Below, in pieces: positions 16,336 through 25,047 of a DNA stretch of 64,000 nucleotides. The notes below the pieces were generated by a model, which worked only from the letters and a program-made list of their open reading frames with translations, was not told where the DNA came from and made no database searches. Made by a program: the position numbers and the translations under genes. Every line of letters starts with the position of its first letter. Within the stretch, counting starts at the first letter, position 1. Source of the stretch: Allostella sp. ATCC 35155 (GTDB lineage: Bacteria > Pseudomonadota > Alphaproteobacteria > ATCC43930 > Allostellaceae); assembly GCA_006738865.1 (NCBI GenBank), contig AP019701.1, forward strand, positions 3,716,001 through 3,780,000. Direction: 5' to 3'.

Positions 16336-17454
16336 CTAGAGGTCGAGGTAGAAGAAGAGGACGGCGAAGAGCCCGTCCGCCAGGATGATGAGCAGGATGC
16401 CCGAGACGACCGAGCGCGTCGTCGATTCGCCGACGGCGGCAGCGCCGGTCGTCGTCTGCAGGCCGCGCATGCAGCCGACGCCACCGACCAGCAGGCCGAA
16501 CACCGCCGCCTTGAAGAGGCCGCCCAGCAGGTCGAGATGGGTGGTGGCACCGACAAGCTGGTTGAAGAAGGTGACCGGCGGATAGCCCAGCGACATCATC
16601 ACGACGAGGCAGCCGAACAGCCCCGCCACGTTCATCAGCATGGCGAGAAACGGCATCACCACGATCGCCGCCAGCACCCGCGGCACGACCAGGAAGCGCA
16701 CCGGCACGAGGCCCATGGTGGTCAGCGCGTCGACCTCCTCGTTCACCTTCATGGTGCCGATCTCGGCCGCGAAGGCCGAGCCGGTGCGGCCCGCCAGCAT
16801 GACGGCGGCCATCAGCGGCCCCAGTTCGCGCAGCAGCGACAGCGAGACGAGGTCGGCGACGAACAGGTCGGCGCCGAAGCGCCGCATCGGGATCGCCGAC
16901 TGGAAGGCCATGATGAGGCCGATGAGGAACCCCATCAGCACCATGATCGGCACGGCGCGGACGCCGGCCGCCTCCAGCGTCAGGAAGAAGTCGCTCCAGC
17001 GGACCCGGCCCGGCCGGCGCACGGCCTCGGTGAGATAGACCAGCGTCTCCCCGACGAAGGCGACCTGGCGCTTCGCCTCCCCGCCCATCGCATAGGCGGC
17101 ATGGCCGAGGCGCGAGATCGGGCCGAGCCGCGGCGCGGCCGGCACGGCGGGCGGCGCAACCTCGCCCACGAGATCGACCAGGGTCTGGAACCCGGGCTGC
17201 AGGCCGCGGATCGCGAAGGGCCGGCCCGCCGCTCCGGCGCGGAGCGCGCCCAGGAGCGCGACCCCCGAGCCGTCGCAATAGGTGATGCCGGCCGCGTCCA
17301 CCGTCAGGCTGCCGCCCTTCTGCACCGCCGCCATCGCCGGCACCCAGACAGCAGCCGTGCCGGCAGCGTCGAGGCGTCCGGCGAGCACCAGATCCGCGCC
17401 ATCGGCGACGATCCTGACCTCGGCGGTGGCGGGCCTGTCGGCCGCGTCCGGCAT
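16336..17454 (-). CDS. mlaE: MlaE permease with N-terminal STAS domain
   Basis: A 372-residue fusion. Residues about 10-100 form a STAS domain (DAAGITYCDGSGVALLGAL, the MlaB-like fold), and about 125-370 form the MlaE permease with five to six helices and the conserved cytoplasmic coupling region EIGTMKVNEEVDALTTMGL. ATG 17454 is chosen because GGGAG stands six bases upstream; a GTG at 17478 in frame is an alternative. In E. coli MlaB is a separate STAS protein; here the fusion replaces it, and no separate mlaB is seen. First gene of the lipid-transport operon. Confidence 0.92.
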   Translation of the reverse strand: MPDAADRPATAEVRIVADGADLVLAGRLDAAGTAAVWVPAMAAVQKGGSLTVDAAGITYCDGSGVALLGALRAGAAGRPFAIRGLQPGFQTLVDLVGEVAPPAVPAAPRLGPISRLGHAAYAMGGEAKRQVAFVGETLVYLTEAVRRPGRVRWSDFFLTLEAAGVRAVPIMVLMGFLIGLIMAFQSAIPMRRFGADLFVADLVSLSLLRELGPLMAAVMLAGRTGSAFAAEIGTMKVNEEVDALTTMGLVPVRFLVVPRVLAAIVVMPFLAMLMNVAGLFGCLVVMMSLGYPPVTFFNQLVGATTHLDLLGGLFKAAVFGLLVGGVGCMRGLQTTTGAAAVGESTTRSVVSGILLIILADGLFAVLFFYLDL

Positions 17455-17511
17455 GGGGCGCTCCCGAACCTGCTGCACCGTACAGTCCCTAGCACGAGTC
17501 CGGGGTGTCGG

Positions 17512-18669
17512 TCAGGGTCGCCAGCGCGAAAGCGCCAGCATTCCGCCGCCGGCGAGCAGCCCCCAGAAGGCGCCGCCGATGCCGAAGAAGGAGATGCCGG
17601 AGGCGGTGACGAGGAAGGTCACCACCGCCGCCTCGCGGTCCCGGACCTCGCTGACCGCCGCCATCGTCGCGCCGGCGAAGGCGCCGAGCAGCGCCAGCCC
17701 CGCGACCGCCTCGATCAGGACCGGCGGGGCGGCCGCGACGAAGGCCGTGGCCGCCCCGGCGAGCAGGCCGAGCACGACATAGCCGATGCCGGCGACGACC
17801 GCCGCCCAGTAGCGCCGGGCGCGATCGGGATGGGCGTCGATGCCCGCGCACATGGCGGCCGTGATCGCCGCGAGGTTGACCGCATGGCCCCCGAACGGGG
17901 CGCCGGCGAGGCTGAAGAGCCCGGTCATGCGGAAGAGCGGCCCCGGCTCCGGCCGATAGCCGTTCACCTGCAGCACCGCCATGCCCGGGATATTCTGCGA
18001 CGCCATGGTGACGATGAAGAGCGGCAGGGCGAGGCCGACGATGGCGGCCGGCCGGAACTCGGGCCAGACGAGGACCGGATGCGGCAGCAGATCGGCCGCC
18101 GGCAGCGGCGGAGCGGCAGGATCGAGCGCGATCATCGCCACGGCGACGGCGACGGCCGCCGGCACCGCCAGCACGCGCTTCAGCCGCGCCATCACCGCCC
18201 ACGCCACGAAGATCGCCAGCCCCTGCAGCGGCAGCGCCGCCACGGCGCGGGCCGGGGCGAGGCAGAGGCCGAGCAGGACGCCCGCCAGCATGGCGTTGGC
18301 GATCGGCGCCGGGATCGCCGCCACCCAGCGGCCGAGCGGCTTCCAGGCGCCGGCGACGACCAGCAGCACGCCACAGACGAGGAAGGCGCCGACGGCCGCC
18401 GGAAACCCGCCGTCCGGGACTCCCGAGGCCGCCAGCAGCGCCGCACCCGGCGTCGACCAGGCGACGCTGATCGGCTGGCGGCGGGCGAGGCTCAGCACGA
18501 TGGCGCAGAGGCCCATGGTGATCGACAGGGCCATCAGCCCGGACGCCGCCTCCGCCTGCGAGGCGCCGACCGCGACCAGCCCCTGCAGGACGACCGCGAA
18601 CGAACTGGCGAATCCGACGAAGGCGGCGAGCAGGCCGGCGACCGCGGCCTGGAGGGAGAAGGAACGCAT
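17512..18669 (-). CDS. BenE-family benzoate/H+ symporter-like protein
   Basis: A 385-residue protein with 11-12 hydrophobic helices. The N-terminus (MRSFSLQAAVAGLLAAFVGF) and the central TMASQNIPGMAVLQ and FGGHAVNLAAITAAMCAG segments are BenE hallmarks. The family is named for benzoate uptake, but no aromatic catabolic gene is near, so the substrate is open. ATG 18669 fits the family N-terminus and follows an AGGA; ATGs at 18678 and 18702 are in frame alternatives. It stands between the lipid-transport operon and the restriction gene. Confidence 0.87.
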   Translation of the reverse strand: MRSFSLQAAVAGLLAAFVGFASSFAVVLQGLVAVGASQAEAASGLMALSITMGLCAIVLSLARRQPISVAWSTPGAALLAASGVPDGGFPAAVGAFLVCGVLLVVAGAWKPLGRWVAAIPAPIANAMLAGVLLGLCLAPARAVAALPLQGLAIFVAWAVMARLKRVLAVPAAVAVAVAMIALDPAAPPLPAADLLPHPVLVWPEFRPAAIVGLALPLFIVTMASQNIPGMAVLQVNGYRPEPGPLFRMTGLFSLAGAPFGGHAVNLAAITAAMCAGIDAHPDRARRYWAAVVAGIGYVVLGLLAGAATAFVAAAPPVLIEAVAGLALLGAFAGATMAAVSEVRDREAAVVTFLVTASGISFFGIGGAFWGLLAGGGMLALSRWRP

Positions 18670-18717
18670 CCGGCGCATCCTAGCCCAAGCGGCCAGCGCC
18701 ATGCCGGGCGATCGTGC

Positions 18718-19797
18718 TCAGCCAGCCATCGCCGACAGCGTCTTCGGAGCCGCATCCTCGCTTCGCAGGACGATCAGGTTGCGCGGCTCCGACGCGAACC
18801 AGGCGAAGGTCCCCCAGGCGAGCCCGCCGACGGTACGCTTGAAGCCCGGCGCCTGCCGATCGCGGTAGGCCGTGACGAAGGCGACCTGCTCGCGCCGGAA
18901 TCCGGCCGCATCGGTCAGGGCGAAGATCGCCTCCCGCCGGCGCGGCGTCACCGCCCCGTCGGTTGCCACGACCTCCACGAACACCAGCATCGCTTCCCGC
19001 GGACCGAGATCGACCAGCACGATGTCCGGCAGGTTCCGATCCTGCTCGATCGCCAGCCCGATCGCCCTGGCGAGGCGGTCGTCGCGCGCGACGACCTTGT
19101 TGCCGCTTTCGCTGAGCCAGAGCACCGCGGGGCGCTCCAGGAACGTCGGCGCGAAGGCCTCGATGACCGCCTTGGCGATGACGGAACTCGGCCCTGGGGC
19201 CAGTTCCCGCGTTTCGCGACCGGGAAAGGTGACGAGGACGCCCGCCCCGTCCGACGCCGCCCCCAGCCGCAGGATGGCGAGCCGCGCCAGCGCAGCCGGC
19301 GACAGATTTCGGTCGCGCCACTCGGTGATCGCGCCCGCCAGACGATCACCCGACAAATCCGGGTCGAAGAGCAGGGCAAACCCGGCGTCCAGGGCATAGC
19401 GCGGCTTTGAGGAGGTCGTGGGCAGATCGGTGCGGACATGCACGGCGCCGACCGGGATCAGCCCTTCCCGCAGCGTCTCGTCGCGGATCGGCTCGCGCGT
19501 GTTGTCGGCGTACCAGCGATGTCCGGCCACAGCTCCGCCGGGTTCGAGTGCGGAACGGCGATAGTGCATCCGGGCCGCCGGATCGCTCGCGAGAGCCTGG
19601 ATGTCCGTCATCCGGTAGACATGCTTGGGTGCCAGATGGACGCCACTGCCTGCGACCGCACCGACGTACAACATGGTGAACACCGTGCTTGCGGCGAGCT
19701 CGCGGATGCAGAAATTCCGGTTCGGCGTGCCTTCGGGAAAGATCACCTTCAGACGCTCGCCGACCAGCGAGCGCGGAACATATGGCGGCAGGCTCAT
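18718..19797 (-). CDS. BsuBI/PstI-family type II restriction endonuclease
   Basis: A 359-residue protein whose C-terminal half matches the BsuBI/PstI endonuclease family: LPDIVLVD (residues 256-263), then FVEVVATDGAVTPRRRE (about 273-289), FVTAYRDR (307-314) and GGLAWGTFAWFASEP near the end. These are the catalytic and structural elements of that family; PstI and BsuBI cut CTGCAG. The N-terminal part (about 1-200) probably has the winged-helix DNA-binding region and is more diverged, so the exact site is not certain. The gene starts seven bases after the methyltransferase stop and forms an R-M operon with it. Confidence 0.9.
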   Translation of the reverse strand: MSLPPYVPRSLVGERLKVIFPEGTPNRNFCIRELAASTVFTMLYVGAVAGSGVHLAPKHVYRMTDIQALASDPAARMHYRRSALEPGGAVAGHRWYADNTREPIRDETLREGLIPVGAVHVRTDLPTTSSKPRYALDAGFALLFDPDLSGDRLAGAITEWRDRNLSPAALARLAILRLGAASDGAGVLVTFPGRETRELAPGPSSVIAKAVIEAFAPTFLERPAVLWLSESGNKVVARDDRLARAIGLAIEQDRNLPDIVLVDLGPREAMLVFVEVVATDGAVTPRRREAIFALTDAAGFRREQVAFVTAYRDRQAPGFKRTVGGLAWGTFAWFASEPRNLIVLRSEDAAPKTLSAMAG

Positions 19798-19804
19798 CGA
19801 ATGG

Positions 19805-21625
19805 CTAAGCGGCAGCGGCGAGCCGATCGGCGTACAGATGCGTGCATGCGGCCTCGATCTCCCGTCTGGGGGCGCCCTCTGCGAGCAGCGGGCGCAACGC
19901 CGCGACCACGTCGGCGGCCGGCGGCAGCGGCAGGTGGTGCAGCTCATAGGCCGAGACGGCGACACTTCCGCTGACGCACCGGAACGCCTGATCGGCCGCC
20001 GTGCTGTTCAGGAACGCGGCCAGCACCTCGGGCGGAACGATTTCCCGCCCGCCGTCCGGCAGGTCGCCCGCCGCGCGCAGCATGTTCAGGTGATTCTCGA
20101 CGATGACGGCCCGGTGCGCGCGTACGAATTCGACCGGCAGTGGCGCAGCGATGAGCCGTCGCGCCTGTTCCTTGGCAGTCGTGCGCTGCAAGAGGACACA
20201 GGCCTCGCGAGTCAGCAGCCAATCGTCACCCGGCCGTGCTTCGAACCATGGGCTATGGTTGCGCTTCTCGGCCCGATAGACGAACCGGCCGTCCGGCGTC
20301 ACCGCCTCCGACCAGATCACCGGCAGCGAACCCGGCCTCGCCACCGCCTTGAGTTGGTCCTTATGCCGGTTCCACACCAGCGGCCCGGTGCTGACGGCGT
20401 AGCCCCAGTCGGCCAGCCTGTCCGGCATGTCGCGCAGTCGCTCGATCAACTCTGCCTGGCCGCGCGTGCGGGGCAGCAGCCACGGCTGCGACCGCACCGG
20501 CGGCAGATGCAGTTCGCCGGTCGGCTCGACCCGCAGTTCCCCGCCCAACTCCGGCATCGCGATCTCGGATACCGCTGCTGCCCGGGGGGCGCCGCCACGC
20601 CGCCATGTCGCCAGCATGGTTTCCTGGAGCACGGCGTCGAATACGCCCCGGCGAGCAGCCACGAACTCGACGCTGACAGGCGGCGCGTCCCGTGCCAGGA
20701 GATCGCGGAACTTCTTGAAGTACTCGCCAGCCAGGAAGCTCGTGGGCATGACGAATGCCACGACGCCACCATGCGCCGTCACCGCCAGCGACGCATCCGT
20801 GAACAGCGCATAGAGATTTGCATGGCCGAACAGGCTGCGGTGATAGCGACGCCGCAAGTCCTCCGGCAGGGAGACCTTGCCGAACGGCGGATTCCCGATG
20901 ACGAGATCGAAGCTGTCGCCAGCCGGCGCGCGTCGCAGGCTGTCGCAGACGGTGATCAGGTCCGGCGGCCTAGCGCCGGACGATGCCAGGAGTGGCTCCA
21001 GAACCGCATCCAGCGCGACCTGCGCCAGCCACGCGGCAAAGGGATCGAGTTCCCAACCCGCGAGGCGCCGCGCCACCATGTCCAGTCGCCGAGCAGGCGC
21101 CATCGGCCCGGCAGCGGCGATCATCCGCTGGGCGATGGGCACCAGAAAGGCGCCACTGCCGCATGCAGGGTCGAGTACCCGCGCCGTCCGCCAATCCACT
21201 CCGGCAGTCTCCGCCAGCACGACGAGCCGGCGCACGAGAACGGAGGGGGTGTAATAGACACCGTTCCGGGTTCGATGGTCGTCTGGCAACAGGCCCGAAT
21301 AGAGGGCGCCGATCCGGCTTGCCGCCGCTTCGATCGTGTCCGCCGCCAATCCCGCGGCAAAGGCCTGCGCTGCCGTCGCGGCCGGCCCGGACAGCGGGAC
21401 ATCGTCCCCGTCGGACGGCACGGCACGTAGGGGGATGCGCGCGCCGAGCGACGACCACCACGCAGCCGCGACCGCGGCACAGAACGCCCGCACCGACCCC
21501 ATCCGCTCACCGGCTGCCATCGTCGGTCGCGCCCCGAACAGGCCGGATGCCACTTGGTCGACCGTCGACCAGGTGCCGTTCGAAGGGGGGGCTCGATCCA
21601 TCGGAGCGGGATACGGTCGGCTCAT
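19805..21625 (-). CDS. N6-adenine DNA methyltransferase of the R-M system (Eco57I/M.PstI-like)
   Basis: A 606-residue gamma-type amino-methyltransferase. GVYYTP precedes the S-adenosylmethionine motif DPACGSGAF (residues 152-160), and the catalytic NPPF is at 245-248; a target-recognition region fills the C-terminal third. M.PstI and M.BsuBI belong to this group and methylate A in CTGCAG. The first 35 residues may be extra, since an ATG at codon 36 would give a length closer to theirs. A short inverted repeat TTTCG-AA-CGAAA at 21645-21656, just upstream, could be an operator, but this is weak. Base composition is slightly lower in GC than the flanks by eye. Confidence 0.9.
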   Translation of the reverse strand: MSRPYPAPMDRAPPSNGTWSTVDQVASGLFGARPTMAAGERMGSVRAFCAAVAAAWWSSLGARIPLRAVPSDGDDVPLSGPAATAAQAFAAGLAADTIEAAASRIGALYSGLLPDDHRTRNGVYYTPSVLVRRLVVLAETAGVDWRTARVLDPACGSGAFLVPIAQRMIAAAGPMAPARRLDMVARRLAGWELDPFAAWLAQVALDAVLEPLLASSGARPPDLITVCDSLRRAPAGDSFDLVIGNPPFGKVSLPEDLRRRYHRSLFGHANLYALFTDASLAVTAHGGVVAFVMPTSFLAGEYFKKFRDLLARDAPPVSVEFVAARRGVFDAVLQETMLATWRRGGAPRAAAVSEIAMPELGGELRVEPTGELHLPPVRSQPWLLPRTRGQAELIERLRDMPDRLADWGYAVSTGPLVWNRHKDQLKAVARPGSLPVIWSEAVTPDGRFVYRAEKRNHSPWFEARPGDDWLLTREACVLLQRTTAKEQARRLIAAPLPVEFVRAHRAVIVENHLNMLRAAGDLPDGGREIVPPEVLAAFLNSTAADQAFRCVSGSVAVSAYELHHLPLPPAADVVAALRPLLAEGAPRREIEAACTHLYADRLAAAA

Positions 21626-21759
21626 GACCGCAAACTTTCCATCATTTCGAACGAAAAGTGAACGGCCGCGATGACGATGACGGCAAAATCCGTTAGTTCA
21701 TCGTCGATCCTTCCCTCATCCTTTCTCCAGAATCGATCCCGGTGCCCCGCTCCTCCGCC

Positions 21760-22935
21760 ATGCCGGCACCGCCCGGAATCGTCCTGCTCGCCGCGATCAG
21801 CGCCTTCGGTGCGGTCGCGATCGACAGCTTCCTGCCGCTGCTGCCGACACTGGCCGCGGCGTTCGCGGTCGGCGCAGCCGAGGCGCAGTCGGCGGTCGGG
21901 GCCGTCATGATCGGGTTCGCACTCGGCCAGACGATCTACGGCCCGCTGTCCGACCGCTTCGGGCGACGGCGACCGCTTCTCGTCGGGATCGCCCTCTTCA
22001 CCGGGGCGAGCCTCGGAGCGGCGGGGGCGGAGAGCTTCGGGGCCCTGGTCGCCTGGCGTTTCCTGCAGGGGCTGGGCGGGTCGGCCGGGTCGGTCCTGGC
22101 GCGGGCGATTGTCCGCGATCTCTATGCGCGCGACGAGGCGGCGCGCCAGCTCTCCTTCATGACGACGATCATGGGCTCGATCCCCATCGTCTGCTCGTTC
22201 GTCGGCGCCCAGCTGCTCGCCCATGCCGGTTGGCGCACGGTGCCGCTCGCCATGGTGGGCTACGGCCTCGTTCTCGTCGTGCTGGTGCTTCGCCGGCTGC
22301 CGGAAACGAACCGCCGCGACGGCCGGCCGCCGGCGCCGCTGTCGGACCTCGTACGGGGCTACGGACAGGCCCTCCGGCATCGCGCCTGCGCCGTCCACAT
22401 CGCCACCAACATCGTGCTGACGACCGCCTTCTTCGTCTTCCTGTCCGCCTCGCCCTTCGTGCTGATCGGCGGCGGCCGCGTCGCCGCCGAGGCCTACGGC
22501 TTCGTCTTCGCGCTGGCGATCGGCGGGCTGATGGCGGGGGCGCTGCTGAACGGCCGGCTCGTGCGCCGTTTCGGCGCGCCCTTGCTGATGCGGCGCGGCA
22601 AGCAGGCGCTCGTCGGACTGGCGCCGCTCCTTGCGCTCTCCGGCACGGAGGCCGCCGGCCTAGCAGCCTTCCTGCCGGCCCTCTTCCTCTTCCAGACCGC
22701 GCTCAGCTTCGTCGGCATCAATGCCATCGCCAGCGCCCTCTCCGACCTCCCGGAGCGCGCCGGCACCGTCTCGGCGATGATCGGGGCCGGCCAGTTCGCG
22801 GCCGGCGCCGTCGTCGGGCGCTGGGCGGCCGCGGCCGCCGGGCACGATCTTCTGCCGATGACGGCGCTGATGGCGGCGTTCGCGCTGGCGGGCGTCGCGC
22901 TGCACCAGTTCCTCGCCCCCGCCGCGCCGCGATGA
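21760..22935 (+). CDS. Bcr/CflA-type multidrug efflux MFS transporter (copy 1)
   Basis: A 391-residue 12-helix drug:H+ antiporter. The motif A region GPLSDRFGRRRPLL, AWRFLQGLGGSAGSV in helix 4-5 (motif C region) and the early ALxDSFLPLLP-type pattern are typical of Bcr/CflA. ATG 21760 makes its N-terminus align with the next gene; a GTG at 21742 is also in frame. It overlaps a second pump of the same family by four bases, and the two are clearly paralogues. Only about 115 bases separate it from the divergent methyltransferase gene. Confidence 0.86.
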   Translation: MPAPPGIVLLAAISAFGAVAIDSFLPLLPTLAAAFAVGAAEAQSAVGAVMIGFALGQTIYGPLSDRFGRRRPLLVGIALFTGASLGAAGAESFGALVAWRFLQGLGGSAGSVLARAIVRDLYARDEAARQLSFMTTIMGSIPIVCSFVGAQLLAHAGWRTVPLAMVGYGLVLVVLVLRRLPETNRRDGRPPAPLSDLVRGYGQALRHRACAVHIATNIVLTTAFFVFLSASPFVLIGGGRVAAEAYGFVFALAIGGLMAGALLNGRLVRRFGAPLLMRRGKQALVGLAPLLALSGTEAAGLAAFLPALFLFQTALSFVGINAIASALSDLPERAGTVSAMIGAGQFAAGAVVGRWAAAAAGHDLLPMTALMAAFALAGVALHQFLAPAAPR

Positions 22936-24104
22936 CGGCACGGCCACCCTCGATCGTCTTCCTGGCCGCGCTCGCGGGCTTCGGCGCGCTCAGCGTCGAC
23001 GGCTTCCTGCCGCTGCTGCCGGGCTTGGCGGCGGAGTTCGGCCTGACCGCCGGCGAGGCGCAGACCGCGCTGGGCGGCCTCATGCTCGGCATGGCGGTCG
23101 GCCAGCTCGCCTACGGGCCGCTCGCCGACCGGCTGGGGCGGCGCGGGCCGCTGCTCGCCGGCATCGCCCTCTTCGCGATGGCGAGCCTGATGGCCGCCTT
23201 CGCCGATGACTTCGCGGGGCTCGTCTTCTGGCGCTTCGTCCAGGGCCTCGGCGCGTCGGCCTCGCCCGTCATCGTCCGCGCCGTCGTCCGCGACCTCTAC
23301 GACCGCGAGGCGGCGGCCCGCCAACTCTCCCACCTCACCGGCCTCATGGGCGTGATGCCGATCGCAGCCCCCCTCGTCGCCGCCCAGCTCCTGCTCGCCG
23401 GCGGCTGGCGGGCGGTGCCACTCGCGATGGGGGCCTTCGCGCTGCTGATGGGCGCGCTCGCCGCCCTGCGTCTGCCGGAGACGCTCGGCCCCGAGCGCCG
23501 CGTGCGGCTGCCGCTGTGGCAGGTGGCGCGGCTCTATCTCGACGTCGTGCGCCACCGCCGCGCCTTCGGCCATGTCGCCACCAACGTCGTGCTGCAGACG
23601 GCCGTGATGGTCTTCGTCTGCGCCTCCCCCTTCGTCATGATCGAGGGGCGCGGGGTGCCGACCGAACTCTTCGGTTTCATCATCATGGTCGAGGTCGGCG
23701 GCCTCATCGCCGGGGCCGCGATCAACGGCCGCCTCGTCGGCCGCTACGGCACCGACCGGCTGATCCGCCTCGCCCAGCCGGTGCTGGCCGGCATGGCGGC
23801 GCTGCTGGTGCTAATCGCTTGGCTCGACCTCGGCGGGCTCGCGGGGTTCCTCGTCATCCTCTTCGCCTTCAAGACGACGACGAGCTTCGTCTCGATCAAC
23901 TGCATCGCCGGCGCGCTGCAGGCGATGCCCGAGCGTGCCGGCACCGTCTCGGCCCTGATCGGTGCCGGCCAGTCGGCCGCGGGCGCGCTCGCCGGCCGCT
24001 ACGCCACCGCTGTCATCGGCACCGACACGCTGACGATGACGCTCTTCATCGCCGGTTTCGCGCTGGCCGCCATCGCGCTGCACCGGCTGCTGCTGGGCCG
24101 CTGA
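22932..24104 (+). CDS. Bcr/CflA-type multidrug efflux MFS transporter (copy 2)
   Basis: A 390-residue paralogue of the preceding pump with the same landmarks: GFLPLLPGLAAEFGLT, GPLADRLGRRGPLL, FWRFVQGLGASASPV and AVVRDLYDREAAARQL. Start and stop overlap (ATGA) implies translation from the same message. Probable function is export of a toxic compound or metabolite by proton antiport. Two tandem full-length copies may have different substrates or form a heteromer; nothing in the sequence decides this. Confidence 0.87.
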   Translation: MTARPPSIVFLAALAGFGALSVDGFLPLLPGLAAEFGLTAGEAQTALGGLMLGMAVGQLAYGPLADRLGRRGPLLAGIALFAMASLMAAFADDFAGLVFWRFVQGLGASASPVIVRAVVRDLYDREAAARQLSHLTGLMGVMPIAAPLVAAQLLLAGGWRAVPLAMGAFALLMGALAALRLPETLGPERRVRLPLWQVARLYLDVVRHRRAFGHVATNVVLQTAVMVFVCASPFVMIEGRGVPTELFGFIIMVEVGGLIAGAAINGRLVGRYGTDRLIRLAQPVLAGMAALLVLIAWLDLGGLAGFLVILFAFKTTTSFVSINCIAGALQAMPERAGTVSALIGAGQSAAGALAGRYATAVIGTDTLTMTLFIAGFALAAIALHRLLLGR

Positions 24105-24190
24105 GGGACGCCCGTCGCGGTTGGCATCCCGGGCGCTTTCCCGCACAATCGGGCGCTTCCCGAATCCCTTCCCCGACATGGCCTGCCCGA

Positions 24191-25036
24191 ATGCGCTTCG
24201 CCGGTACCGACAGCTACATCGCGACCCCGGACCTGATGGTCGCGGTCAACGCCGCCGTCTCGCTGCAGCGGCCGCTGCTGGTGAAGGGCGAGCCCGGCAC
24301 GGGCAAGACCATCCTCGCGCACGAGATCGCGGGCGCACTCGGCCGGCCGCTCATCGCCTGGCACATCAAGTCGACGACCAAGGCGCAGCAGGGCCTCTAC
24401 GAGTATGACGCAGTGGCCCGGCTGCGCGACGGCCAGCTCGGCGACGAGCGGGTGCGCGACATCGGCAACTACATCAAGCGCGGCAAGCTGTGGGATGCCT
24501 TCACGGCCGAGACCGCGCCGGTGCTGCTGATCGACGAGATCGACAAGGCCGACATCGAGTTCCCGAACGACCTGCTGCTCGAACTCGACCGGATGGAGTT
24601 CCACGTCTACGAGACGGGCGAGACGGTCGCGGCCAGGGTGCGCCCGATCGTCGTCATCACCTCGAACAACGAGAAGGAACTGCCGGACGCCTTCCTGCGC
24701 CGCTGCTTCTTCCACTACATCCGCTTTCCCGACCGCGAGACGATGGAGCGCATCGTCGCCGTGCATTTCCCGAACATCCGCAACGACCTGGTGCGGGAGG
24801 CGATGGCCCTCTTCTACGAGATCCGCGACGTGCCGGGACTGAAGAAGAAGCCCTCGACCTCCGAGCTGCTCGACTGGATCAAGCTGCTGATGATCGACGA
24901 GATCCCGCCCGAGGTGCTGAAGGAGCGCGATCCGGCCAAGCTGATCCCGCCGCTGCATGGCGCGCTGCTGAAGAACGAGCAGGACGTGCATCTCTTCGAG
25001 CGGCTCGCCTTCCTCAATCGTCGCGAACGGCGCTGA
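24191..25036 (+). CDS. MoxR-type AAA+ ATPase (CoxD-like)
   Basis: A 281-residue AAA+ protein with Walker A GEPGTGKT, Walker B LLIDEIDKAD, sensor 1 TSNNEKELPDAFLRRC and an arginine in the RRC position. It belongs to the MoxR group that works with a vWA-domain partner to mature metalloenzymes, CoxD of carbon-monoxide dehydrogenase being the best-known case. Its partner is the next gene, 11 bases on, and a molybdenum hydroxylase large subunit lies four genes downstream. It is the first gene of a seven-gene co-oriented run. Confidence 0.9.
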   Translation: MRFAGTDSYIATPDLMVAVNAAVSLQRPLLVKGEPGTGKTILAHEIAGALGRPLIAWHIKSTTKAQQGLYEYDAVARLRDGQLGDERVRDIGNYIKRGKLWDAFTAETAPVLLIDEIDKADIEFPNDLLLELDRMEFHVYETGETVAARVRPIVVITSNNEKELPDAFLRRCFFHYIRFPDRETMERIVAVHFPNIRNDLVREAMALFYEIRDVPGLKKKPSTSELLDWIKLLMIDEIPPEVLKERDPAKLIPPLHGALLKNEQDVHLFERLAFLNRRERR

Positions 25037-25047
25037 GCGAACCGGCG

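Noticed and set aside
16537-19410. A 957-codon plus-strand frame across mlaE, benE and the restriction gene
   Set aside because: It crosses three well-supported minus-strand genes, is mainly Arg/Gly/Asp/His and has no recognisable domain.
18718-19797. Avoidance of CTGCAG in the host as a sign of a PstI-like system
   Set aside because: CTGCAG is frequent across the window, as expected for its GC content, so no site avoidance is visible.
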